From Oscarella lobularis (taxonomy: Eukaryota > Porifera > Homoscleromorpha > Homosclerophorida > Oscarellidae): a stretch of 64,000 nucleotides of DNA. Location: NCBI RefSeq assembly GCF_947507565.1, contig NC_089185.1, positions 1,984,001 through 2,048,000 of the forward strand, in the 5' to 3' direction. The position numbers and the translations under genes are program-made. The notes beneath the pieces are model-generated. The model did not search any database, was not told the DNA's origin, and saw only the letters and a list, made by a program, of their open reading frames with translations. Positions 22,327-32,206 of this stretch are shown here, one piece after another; the stretch's first letter is position 1; each line of letters begins with the position of its first letter.

Positions 22327-23720
22327 ATGTCGCGTATAGAAGAAGAAGAAGCTTTGAGTGGTTTCGTACGCGAGCGAGTGGCCGCAGGAGCAACGCACGT
22401 TGATATCAGCCGAGATCTGCAATCGCTTTACCCTGGTGAAAGAGGCCTCTCTTCATCTTCGGTTCGCCGCTTCTGCGCAAGCAACAACGTCTCGCGAAGG
22501 TCTGGCCTGGACGCTAGCGAAGTCTTGGAAAGCGTGGCTTCCGCTGTCGCAGAGGTTAGAGTCGCTCCGGCGGTGGCACGCCACTTACATTTATCTAACC
22601 TTTTATCTCGCTGGCACGTAGGTTGGACCGACTTACGGCTATTTGAAATCAAAGCGAATCAACGTTAGCGAAAGGAAAGTCGGCGAGGCGCTTAGAAAAA
22701 CTGTCCCCGCTTATCACGAAGCAAGAGCGAAGGGACTAGCGATTCTAACGAATCCTGTGCTATACGTGGCGCATTTTTTCCGTCAAAAGATTAACATCGA
22801 CCAGAACGAGAAGCTGGTTATATTTGGTGTAACGCACGTTGCAGCTATAGATGGCTTCAGCAGGAAACTCGTCGGTTTCATAACCTTGCCAGTGAAAAAT
22901 TCAAAAGCGATATATAACTATCTTTTCCGGTAACTTTAATTAAAATTATTTTACTATTTCTTAGCGTCCAATTTTACAGACCTATACTTCTAACATATGG
23001 CGTTTGGGACCAAGTTCGAGTTGACCACGGCGGAGAGTTTGTCTTGCTTCTACACGTGCCGCAGCTCTTATCACAGCAGAGATTTGGTCAATCAAAGGAT
23101 CCTTTCTCCCAAACGACATCTACCAGGGTAATTTATTTTAGCAAAGGCGTTTTGGCTCTAATATTAAATAATTTATCTGGTTTATTCAGAATAACGTGAT
23201 CGAAAGAATGTGGGTGGAAATAAACAACAGGGTAAACTACCCCGTCAAAGACGCATTGGTGAAAATGGTGGAGCAGCAGATGATCGATCTTGAAGATTCT
23301 GCAACTCAATTTCCTGTCTCTTGGGTTTCGATGAGAGTGTGCCAGGTTGGAGTTTCCGCAGCAGTTGGAGCGTGGAATCAACATCGGATTCCAAGTAAGA
23401 ATATTACAAAATGCCGTGTACAATAATTAATTAGGCTTTACTAATTTACAGAACACGGTGTGCCTGAAGAATTATCAATGTCAAATTCTATCCTTCGTCC
23501 GTTACCTCCTGGAGCCGTACAGTCTGTCGAAGACGCAACACTTTTGTAGGAACGACTTGGAGGTCATTTAGAAACCCGGTCAATTTTGGCCAAGATCCTC
23601 TTGAAGAATTTGAACCCTTTCAATTAATGCGAGAAGGAATTCGAAAGCAAATTCCCGAATTTGACCCAATATTCAACCGTGTTGTCAATGGAGACGCTCA
23701 CCCGCTCTTTCTTGCAATAG
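22327..23720 (+). pseudogene. Integrase-core (rve-like) protein, copy C, near-intact
   Basis: Exons fit at 22327-22554, 22622-22929, 22980-23127, 23190-23394 and from 23451, all with GT-AG introns and consistent phase. The first exon is helix-turn-helix-like. The catalytic triad appears complete: NIDQNEKLV (Asp), VRVDHGGEF (Asp) and VIERMWVE (Glu). The frame stays open through VPEELSMSNSILRPLPP to a TAG near 23547. Beyond it the conserved tail (NFGQDPLEEFEPFQ, EFDPIFNRVVNGD) continues in another frame, so one stop and one frameshift separate it from intactness. Harbinger sequence follows at once. Confidence 0.75.
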
Positions 23721-23759
23721 TGTCTTTTATGCGCCTGTCTCTTATGGGATGTACGCTGT

Positions 23760-24624
23760 GGCCAACGCCCTCAAGCGCGCGTCATCTAGCATGGAAGGAG
23801 TGAATGAACACGTCGTTCGAGAGTGCAATTTGTAATCGGCGTCGACGACATCCATGAGAACAATGGAGTGCTTTCCTTTATAATGATAAATTGTCGATCC
23901 TGCTTTCGACGGAGCCTGAATAATTATTTAGGTGCTTCCCATCGATCGCGCTCACGCAGTTCGGATTATTCCAACGAATTGAAAATCTTTTAGCCACTTT
24001 ATTCCATTCTTCCCCAGATCCCGGAAATCTAACGTAATTGCCTGCCAGCCCCTCCCATATTGCCAGCCAGGATTCGCGAATAATCACACAGACCGTCGAT
24101 ACCCCCATTCAAAACTCAAAGGCCATCGACGTTTGCGAATTGCCTGTTGCAAGATACCGAAGGGTAAGCGCCAGTCGTTCGTGAGGAGAGATCGTTGGAC
24201 GACGAGAAACGCGAACAAGACGATTTCCAACCTTTCGTAGAAGCGTTTCGAAAGTCGTGGGTGACATTCGAAGGTATCCGTGAAAGCCCTTGGAGTCCGA
24301 AAGCCTGAGTCGTCGCACTAAACTGTGGTACGTGCCGTGCACGGAACGCACTGCGTTCCGTGGGCGTACTCACCATTTCCGTCTTTGTGTTCCGGAACGA
24401 ATTCTTTTGTAAATCTGCCAAACGAGGAACAAAACCACAAGCGTTTCTACCGACGTGAGCATCGCGATTGCAGTAATAAGAGAAAAATAGACACAATTCT
24501 ATTCGTTAAAGCGCGCTACGACAATTACACCAGGCCACTCGTTATATGAATGCTACAACGCTACGTTGACGCAACGCTCGCCGACGACGCGTCGCTCGCT
24601 GAGCGTCGCTTATGTGAAAGGGCC
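23760..24624 (-). mobile_element. PIF/Harbinger-type transposase fragment and right terminus
   Basis: The minus strand encodes HGTYHSLVRRLRLSDSKGF, LRMSPTTFETLLRKVG, ERLALTLRYLATGNS and VSAIDGKHLN. After a frameshift it reads YKGKHSIVLMDVVDADYKL. This is the DDE_4 nuclease order of PIF/Harbinger transposases. The right end reads inward as GGCCCTTTCACATAAGCGAC and is followed outside by TTA, consistent with the 3-bp targets of the family. The left side is truncated against integrase copy C. The separate Myb-like partner gene is absent. Confidence 0.8.
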
Positions 24625-24626
24625 TT

Positions 24627-25350
24627 AATGCGGATGCGCGAGTAAATAAAGCACGCTTTGGACGTTTTCCGTTAGGAATCGGGGACTTTGGTTCGCCGGG
24701 CGTCGACGAAGTCTACGTGTTGGTGTTTCGAAACACCGGTTGGAGAGGTGTCTGAGACGAAGAAAGCATAAAGGCCATTCAAACGAGACGCGCGAAAACG
24801 AAGGTACCCGTACGAATCCCGGATGACCGGCTCGGGTCTCCGAACGGGCGTCCAATCGTCAGTCAAGATTTTTGACATCAGAAAGTGGAAATTTAATCTA
24901 CGCTAAAACTGATAAAACCAACTACCGCTACAAAATACGTTCTGTTTGGACGTGGGATCATAGATTAAATAAGAGGGGATAGGCAACTTGCCGATCACGT
25001 GATTAATTAAGTGAAGTAAGGGTCGAAATAGCCTCAAAAGTTGCTGTTTTTTGCCGCGCGGTCGACGCAGTCGTTAGCGAGAAGGTTCTAACAACGGCGA
25101 ACAGTCGCCTGGACTGTGTGCATCGCGAAGGAAGAGTTTTTCTCTCTGCGCCCGACGCAGACATCGTCGAGGACTTTTCTGAGATCGTGTCTCTCATCTC
25201 CTACGGATACGATTACAGCAAACAGAACTTTCAATTAGCATCAGTCTGAACCGCGAGACTCAGTCTATTTTAACGCAGAATTACTTAGCGAAATCGTCGC
25301 AAAACCGCCACCAAGAGCTTTGGTCTTTTTTCTGCTTACTCCAACGCAAT
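24627..25350. other. Uncertain; possible short exon at about 25018-25250
   Basis: A plus-strand frame reads SKVAVFCRAVDAVVSEKVL then HREGRVFLSAPDADIVEDF and stops at about 25249. It looks coding by composition but I recognise no family. The rest has no gene I can support. Confidence 0.3.
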
Positions 25351-25638
25351 CTATGAGGTACCAATTTTTGCACGTTTTGCACTCATAATCATAGCCTTTC
25401 CCGTGTCGGTTCGGTGGCAGGTGCAGTAGAGTTTATACGTTTCAACGCGCAGACATTTCTTCCTTCTTTGAGTGTCGTTCACTACAGGTAACATCATGGA
25501 AAATAAATTTGTAAACGATCTTTGATTGTACGTGTAAGCCGTCTGGTCGTCTCCGTGGCAGATGGACTTTGCAAAGGCCAATGAGTAAGGACCACAGACA
25601 TTCAGTCCACTTTGCCTCCGCACATTCATTATCTCCAC
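25351..25638 (-). pseudogene. Ulp1/C48-like peptidase tail with PHD-like start, fragment
   Basis: The frame reads VRRQSGLNVCGPYSLAFAKS, close to the QSG-x-DCG-x-FA block around the catalytic Cys of Ulp1-type cysteine proteases but with Asn-Val in place of the usual Asp. It continues to KLYCTCHRTDTGKAM, resembling the first zinc ligands of a PHD finger. This pairing recurs in uncharacterised repeat-associated invertebrate proteins. Only this fragment is present. Confidence 0.5.
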
Positions 25639-25685
25639 ATTAATTACAGTGAAATTACAAGAGACTGGCCAAAAGACTCTTTTGT

Positions 25686-27143
25686 TCTATTTAGTGTCTG
25701 AAGTGAACGCAGGTCAGATTCAAATCAATTACTCAGTAGAACTTCCTGAAATCAAAACAAAGATATTTTTGTGAGAAATTTAGGAAGACACATTGATAAT
25801 GCGTATAACCCACTTATTCAGCTGCAAGTTGGTATCGTTTCAGAGCAGCGACTACAGAATTGGTCATTGCGTGTGCCAAAAAATGCACCAAACAGCACTT
25901 CATCCCCGTATTTAGCAAAATAAAAGAAATCTTGGCCTGCTCTCATAAAAGCTATTTAATTTTGGAAGTCCTGGAAACAGTTGCTTATGTTGAGCATTAT
26001 CACCATATGAATTAATGAAAAATCATCAACCAAACTATGAAGTATCTTGTTTAGAAAATTTGCATGATTATCATTCCTATACTATGCATTGCCACAATGT
26101 TTTTGCGAGTAACAGGTTTTTTGTAGTTCCCAAATACGATCAGTTGTAGGTATCAATTTGTATATTAAGATAAACGTATACCCAAAAATTAATTTACGCA
26201 AAACAAGGAAGATTCTTTTCACTACCTAATACCATTAATGTTAGCATGTAAATTAACCAAAGGAGCTTGACGTACCCAGGATGTACCCAAGGTGGCCCAT
26301 TAGTAGATAGTGGATAGGAGCAAAATGGCCAGCGAGCAAGGAATTCTTCAGAAGTATAAGTAATCGAAATTTGCCTTCAGTACCTATGAGAAAAATTGCA
26401 CATATCCAGTAATGTATGATTAGTTTAGCTGTGCTTCACAGTTCTTTCCGAAAAAACGTGCGTGTTCGGAATCCGGCCCCGGCTAAAGCAGTGGCCCGGA
26501 AGAATACCCCAAGTCGGTGCACTGGCCTGATCTTCCGCCAAACGATAAAACACCGGAGGAGCTTCAGAGGATCAAATATATAACGCCTCCGCTGGAAACG
26601 CCAGGGAAGCGAGGCCAACAAAGTGGGACGGGCCTGTCGCCGGCAAGGAAGAGAAAAGGTCTAGCAGACACCTTGATCGAGAAACGAATCAAGTTGAACT
26701 TTAAGGACTTCAAGGATCTGTCGGACTGCTGCAAGGTGCAAAAGCGTTTGCCTCACAGATAATAAGACAATGCGCAAATGAAGTGAAAGGTAAAGTGATT
26801 GCGTTAAATCGTTACCGACTACAAGAAATTCTCCGTACGAAATTCCCTTCGTTTTCGAGCGCCGTTCGCCATCTTCTTCTTCTAAACATAGACCGATAGA
26901 GCTGACGCTACTTTTAGGGGCTAGGTCAAGCCACGTACTCACTCTTTCAGTCATGGAATCGTCCCAAATTTGGTGTTCGCTGAACACCAATTCACTCTGC
27001 GCTGACACAAGTGCGGATGGACACTTACAAGGTGCAACCAAGCACTTTTCAACATAGTTATAAGGAAGACCCTCAGGTGTTAGTTCACAGAGTGTCAGAC
27101 ATACTCCAAATAAGTGCACAGGAGACTAGCTCAATTAACAGTG
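25686..27143 (+). mobile_element. 3' end of a second CACTA-like element copy
   Basis: From 25686 the sequence parallels 61562-62796: first the last two exons of the CACTA transposase (LENLHDYHSYTMHCHNVFA here, with stops), then the 3' non-coding region, ending at the same ...TTAACAGTG boundary. Similarity stops exactly at CAGTG in both copies. Relative to the 62 kb copy it keeps about 300 extra bases (26452-26745) that encode SVHWPDLPPNDKTPEELQ and KRIKLNFKDFKDLSDCC, so the longer element lost a segment there. The 5' part is missing. Confidence 0.75.
26440..26830 (+). pseudogene. Unknown additional frame near the CACTA 3' end
   Basis: A frame continues from SVHWPDLPPNDK through a basic region (GLSPARKRKGLADTLIEKR) and, after a frame change, to ASQIIRQCANEV. 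The ASQIIRQCANEV block is also present at about 62352, and its differences between the two copies are mostly synonymous (for example CGG/AGA Arg, TCG/TCA Ser). That suggests past selection on this strand. Function unknown. Confidence 0.4.
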
Positions 27144-27900
27144 CGACTCCGTGCTGGTGTCCGATTCCGTTAGCCGACTTGTGTTCTGCCAACTCTGTTT
27201 ACTCGTATTCATCTACACCCGTATGAATCACGTCATCAGCTCCTCCTTGATATACATGCTTTTCGTAGAATCACCTTGCTAGCTTCATCTGAAAGTTTTT
27301 GTCGCACATCTTCTGGTGGTCACGATACTCGTCTTTCTAGATTCGGGCTTCATCTTACGCGTTCCTTCGCAAATGCTCTTCGATCAACGTCTTTTTGTCT
27401 TGCTCAGCTTTATTGGAATTCTCTCGGTCCCCTTCTGTGGTCTGCATCTGATCTCAAATCACTTAAAGTTCGCTTACGTTATAACTGTTATTTTGTCTAA
27501 GAGAAATAAACTTATTTAATTAACCAAGAGGTATACTTTTGACATTACTTATTTCATTTATGGTAGACAGGCAATCATGTACGGCACCCGGTAGATCGAC
27601 CAATACGCGTCGAGGGTTGCTCCGTCGGAAAATAAATTAATATCACTATCACTATCACTATCTATGCAAACTGTCTTTAATTAAGGCTGGAGGGCAAATG
27701 AGGTCGAAAGGAATTTCCGAAAAGAGCCTTGGCATCATTCGAATAAGATACGAAAGAAAAATGTGTTAGAAGGATGACCGGCTGAAGTGGAACACCGGCC
27801 GAAATTGTCAGAATAAAGCCGAAATTGACTTTCTGAGGAGTAAGAACCGACCGAATTAGGAGACCGGCAGCGACAGAATCCAGCAGCTTTTTCTCGCCGT
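27144..27900. other. No gene recognised; short TATCAC microsatellite
   Basis: A few TATCAC units lie at about 27641-27662. Open frames here are short and unrecognised. Confidence 0.35.
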
Positions 27901-28249
27901 TTCAATTTGGCGTCGCCACAATGGGGTGCAGATGCAGAGCACTCGATGCATCTACTTCAATTCTGTGGAAGCCAACATCCGGTTTGGATCATATTAAAAA
28001 CGGAAGCGAAGAATGCTTTCAACTCTGTCTCGTGTCCGCTGTTTCTTCGGCAAGTAGCGCAGCACTTTCCGGCGCTACCGTATAAGCGAAAAGTATCGCG
28101 GAAAGCAAATTTCGAGATTTACGCTGTTCAGATTCCGTCCGAGAAATTTTTTGAGCGAAATATTTGGGCTGAATTGTTTTGCACGCGCGCTATCTCGGAT
28201 CATGCGCAAGATCTGGCACTCCTCTGCCTGATGTCCACGGCCCTTTATC

Positions 28250-28810
28250 AAAGGTTGTTCCGTCGCAGGCCATTGCTCCGGCAAATGAAGAAGTCAAAGC
28301 CGCAGTTGACGCCGAACAGGGGCAGAAGCGAACGCGTGGCCCGTACTCCGTCTTTAGTCCCAAAGAAAAGGCAGAAATAAGGAAAAGAGCCTCACAGCAC
28401 GGGATCGCAGCAACAATTCGCCACTTCGCGATGAAAGGGTTCCGTTTTAGCGAAGTAAAGGAAAGCAGCGTCCGAACGTGGAAGAAGAAGTACCTGTCAG
28501 CGGTGAAGGCTGAAAAAGATGGTAGTACATGTAGAATTACTAAGCTGCCTTCTGCTCGTCGAGGTCGTCCTCTTCTTTTGGGAAGGTTCCTGGATACGCA
28601 AGTACAAATGTATTTACAACAACTGCGAGAAAACGGAGCTGTCGTCAATTCGGCTATAGCTCTTGCATGCGCAAAGGGCGTTGTAAAAAACTATGAGTCA
28701 TTTGTTTCAGGAGAACGGTGGGCACCCTGCGCTTACAAGAGATTGGGCAAAAGGTTTGCTACGCCGGATGGGTTTCGACAAGAGAAGTGTCTCTCTGGTG
28801 TTGCATGCAG
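28250..28810 (+). pseudogene. Pogo-like (Tc1/mariner superfamily) DNA-binding region
   Basis: The frame reads RTRGPYSVFSPKEKAEIRKR, ESSVRTWKKKYLSAVK, ARRGRPLLLGRFLDTQVQMY and RENGAVVNSAIALACAKGVV, then (other frame) HPALTRDWAKGLLRRMGF. This is the psq-type plus CENP-B-type helix-turn-helix arrangement of pogo transposases. The DDE nuclease part is lost. It sits inside the split reverse transcriptase, so it inserted later or both were shuffled. Confidence 0.7.
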
Positions 28811-29224
28811 AAGAGGGTCCCCCTTCTGGAAGTGTCTCTCTAGTGATGCACCACGAATCCATACCACAGCTACGGGCATGACTAAGAATCGTTTTCACTT
28901 TTTCAACTAACGTACTCGGACCCGTGAAAACCAGAGTGCACTGTACTTCGAAACCACCTTGAGGCAAGTCTGCAGAGTAACGCCTGGCACCGGATACATT
29001 ACGGCTGCAGCGTAAGGATCTCGAGCGTTTCGAGCTTCGCGACGGCACGAAGGCGCTAACCAAGAACAAGAAATCAGTCATTGTTGTACACGTGATGACC
29101 CCGAACCATTGATTCGGCGACGAAAGTAACTGGAGCTGCCATTTCTCGCTCGCGATGCACTTGCTCTGCACGTGGCACAAGTAATATTTATATAACCAAT
29201 GGGCGTGGCTGCAGAAGAAGATCC

Positions 29225-29290
29225 GCGAAAATATTTACCGCGAAAATACAGAAAGCGCAAAACCGCGAAATTCGTTATCCGCGATACCTT
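29225..29290 (+). repeat. Short CGCGAAAAT repeats
   Basis: Several degenerate CCGCGAAAAT units in a row, next to the downstream part of the reverse transcriptase. Confidence 0.5.
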
Positions 29291-29924
29291 CCGCTTATGC
29301 CTTTTTCGCAGCGTGTTACATCACCCCGCCGGCTCTCTCCTTCCTACACTCCGATGGAGTTCTCTTCATTCAGTCTGCGGAGGGAGTGCAGCAGGGGATC
29401 CCATGGGCCCTTTCCTGTTTGCGCTCGCTTTGCAGCCCTTTTTGCAGTCAACTTTTCCGGGTGTGTCTCCGGGAATGGTGAAGAGCTATCTCGACGATGC
29501 TGTCATCGCGGGGCCAAAAGAACAAGTCGTCTCTGCATTTTCAACCCTGCAGAAGTCAATGAATGAAATCGGCTTGCTTATTCCTCAAGATAAATGTGAG
29601 GCAATTAGCTTTGTCGACTACCCCGATTGGTCTCTCGCGGACATTCCCTTCACCAATTCGGGCCTGCCTATCTTGGGCTGCCAAGTAGGGTCAGAGGCCT
29701 TTGTCCGCGAGTGTTGCTCGCGGTTCGTAAACAAGCAGGATCGATTCCTCACACAACTTCGTCGCCTTGCTAGCCAACAGACTGCGCGATGCTTCTTCTC
29801 CGTTACTGCAGAGTCACAAGCATAAACTATCTTTTGCGAGCTACGCCATCATTTATTCATCTCCGCATCGCAGTTTGACTCCAACATTAGAGATGCATTT
29901 CAATCCACCATCGGCTGTCAGCTA

Positions 29925-30075
29925 CAACTTACAACTTGTAACTTGTAACATGCAACTTGGAACATGCAACATGTAACATGCAACATGCAACTTGCAACGT
30001 GCAACTTGTGACATGCACTTGTAACTTGCAACTTGCAACTTGCAACTTATAACTTGTAAGATGCAACGTTGAGAA
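29925..30075 (+). repeat. 7-bp microsatellite
   Basis: Many degenerate units of CAACTTG / CAACATG in tandem. The open frame on the minus strand here is an artefact of the repeat. Confidence 0.9.
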
Positions 30076-30614
30076 TGCAACTTGCATCATAATATGCACG
30101 AAACTTGTAACAAGCAACATGTAATACAGTTAGTCTTCACATAAACTGACAATAAAATACCTAGGCGCCTCATAGTATTCACCATGTTTTTTTTAAATTT
30201 GTAAACTTGGGTTAACGATCAAATCGCCCAGAAGAGTAACATCAGAAACCGAAACTTGACTATAAAGGTAGTCCATACATGACGTAAGAGCCTCAGATTT
30301 AGTGGGAGATCGCTTGCGTCGCATATTTCGAAAAGAGGTCATGAGAAAACCAGTCCCGGATATCAGGTTCCCGGATTTGAGTGAGCGCAGCTATTTCGAA
30401 ACAGGCTACAGTACGCGGTTGTTCTGACATTTATTTCAGTTAGACTGCCAACTGGCAGAAAAAGATTAGGCCCAACACGTAAATTGAAACAAAAAATGCC
30501 AAAGGGCAGAAAAAGAAGACAGAAAAATGCCAAATAGCATAAAATTGTAATTAGACTGCCAACGGGCAGAGGAGTCAAGCTGCAGGAACGACAGCTAGCG
30601 CAGCTCTCCGTGCG
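30076..30614. other. No gene; several GCCAAnnGGCAGA motifs
   Basis: Four degenerate copies of a GACTGCCAACGGGCAGA-like motif lie at about 30445-30570. No coding frame is recognised. Confidence 0.4.
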
Positions 30615-31751
30615 CTATTCCACTTTTTCAGAGGAAGCTGATCCCTTCCTTTCGATTCTTCTTATGATCGAATTCTTTGAGTAGGCGTCAAACTTTTCTG
30701 CCAACACCAGTTTAACTTTCGTGACGTCAGACAGAGAACATTGAGCAATGGCGGCCAACACGTCGCCATGACCAGACAGCTCGACCATACTTCCAGACGA
30801 CTGGACCGTGAACGTTGCGGTTGTGACGCTGGAGCACAGTTCCATACGGCTCAATGACTTGCAAGAATTACATTGGCCGACTGTGGGTTGGTCTGCCAAG
30901 ACGCTGACGCTCCCCTTTTTGCACTGAGGGCACCTACGCACAGCCAGAAATTCGCTGACGGTACCGATGGTCGAGTCGGCATTGCATTCCAATTCGGAAT
31001 GGCCGTCTTCCGTGATGTTACAGATGTCATCAGGAACGGCGACGATGGTTGCGCGCTTCCTCGGCGAAAAGAGGCAGAACTGCTCTTGAAAGGATTTCAC
31101 GCAAAAATCTTTTAGCATATAGCAAATGTTCGGCTTGAGTTGATCAATGAATTGCGCCCATAAATCGACTGTCGTGGTACCGGTAGCGTCAGCCACAGCC
31201 ACAGTCTGCACCAGTGAGCCACTTGACGTCGTGCGGCACGGGTCGACTCTGAGTACTCTGATCTTGATGGAGATGGGGCTCTACTCTTCAACGGATGACA
31301 GTTGCGACACTGTGACAATTTTAGCAGGATCGGATGATGAAGACGATTCTTCTTCATCTTCGAAGGAAACGTCGCCGAAATCATTCGACGACTCGTCGAA
31401 TGATGTAAAATTGCCGAGAATGAGCTCTGGCGCTCCGCCGTAAGAATTGGTCTTTATTTCGCAATTTTCGACAACGACTGATTTTCCTTTGAAGGCGGAA
31501 ATCGCTTCGTAAGCTGGAACGACGTCGAGAGTACGTGGTGCAAAGGAAATGAAACGAATAGCGGAGTTGCCGTCGCTCAGCTTTCCTGAGAAGTACTTTC
31601 GCTGCGGCCCTGTTTTCACAGGAGACAGTTGAGACACGACACCGTGAACGTTTGCTCGTGAGCCGCTGCACTCGCGGGTGATTTCGGCAATCTTGTCGAA
31701 GTCCTTCGGCCGAGGACGCTTCTTGTGAGGAGATTTGCTAGGAGACGACAT
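30615..31751 (-). CDS. RPA1-like OB-fold single-strand-DNA-binding protein, one in-frame TAG
   Basis: From ATG at 31751 the frame reads MSSPSKSPHKKRPRPKDFDK, then an OB fold (VHGVVSQLSP, QRKYFSGKLSDGNSAIRF, VVVENCEIKTNSYGGAPEL). After an acidic linker comes a second OB fold (ISIKIRVLRVDPC, VAVADATGTTTVDLWAQFI). A zinc-ribbon region follows (CPQCKKGSVSVL ... CNSCKSLSRMEL). That order matches the DNA-binding core of RPA70 but is shorter. The frame is continuous over 378 codons except a TAG at 31281-31283 between linker and second OB fold, where similar proteins carry a sense codon. The stop could be recent decay, readthrough or an assembly error. A diverged paralogue lies at 52363-53807. Confidence 0.7.
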
Positions 31752-31989
31752 GTAGAATGAAGAGAAACGACGTGCGTGGATAAACGACTGGGGAAGAAAA
31801 TGGAGAAGACCCTGATGTCCAGAGTGCCGTCCGAACGACTTTTGAAATCGATCGATAACGGCGACAGGTCGAAAACGGAGCCTTCGGAAGGATTTCGGGC
31901 GAAAGCGAACGGTTAGAAAGCTTCGTGGCCACGAAAGATCGTCGTGGGACAACGGCGCGGGGTTTGGAGAACTGGGCAGGAGGTGTGCC

Positions 31990-32062
31990 ATCGCAAAGAT
32001 GGCGGCGACCATAATCCAAGATGGCGCTGTTCAATTTTGGCAAGATGGCGGATGCGCGTTTA
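31990..32062 (-). promoter_or_regulatory. Cluster of AAGATGGCG motifs upstream of the RPA-like gene
   Basis: Three copies of AAGATGGC(G) occur at about 31996, 32024 and 32042. This core matches the known YY1-type element common near metazoan transcription starts; binding here is inference. The same motif recurs near the start-side repeats at 35345, 35902, 50872 and 51333. Confidence 0.45.
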
Positions 32063-32080
32063 GTACTATAGTACTATAGA

Positions 32081-32108
32081 CTAGCTGAGTACCCGGCTCC
32101 GCCCGGGT
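32081..32108 (-). repeat. Helitron-type 3' terminus (minus orientation)
   Basis: The plus strand reads CTAGCTGAGTACCCGGCTCC followed by GCCCGGGT. On the minus strand this is a CCCGGGC-GGAGC-like hairpin followed closely by CTAG and then T, the standard Helitron 3' signature. Confidence 0.65.
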
Positions 32109-32178
32109 TGTCTGCTTGAGATTTCGATGAGCCCTGTGGCCTTAACTTCCGGTGTTACCTCCGTCAATTTATTGACTA

Positions 32179-32206
32179 CTAGCAGTCAACCCGGCTTCGC
32201 CCGGGT
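32179..32206 (-). repeat. Second Helitron-type 3' terminus
   Basis: CTAGCAGTCAACCCGGCTTC then GCCCGGGT on the plus strand, 98 bp from the previous terminus and in the same orientation, suggesting one Helitron inserted next to or into another. Confidence 0.6.

Larger units (their letters stand above)
27940..29825 (+). pseudogene. Non-LTR reverse transcriptase, split in two parts
   Basis: The upstream piece (about 27980-28120) reads LKTEAKNAFNSVSCPLFLRQ, the finger region around motif A. The downstream piece (about 29340-29825) reads DGVLFIQSAEGVQQG, and then in a shifted frame DPMGPFLFALALQPFL, KSYLDDAVIAGPK (the catalytic xxDD motif, as LDD) and IGLLIPQDKCEA. One G is missing at the QQGDP motif. 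A pogo-like gene and other sequence lie between the parts. No endonuclease domain is visible. Confidence 0.7.

Noticed and set aside
26661..27119. A 152-codon minus-strand frame at the CACTA 3' end, partly conserved at 62.5-62.8 kb
   Set aside because: Differences between the two copies are mostly amino-acid changing on this strand, so conservation comes from shared ancestry of non-coding DNA.
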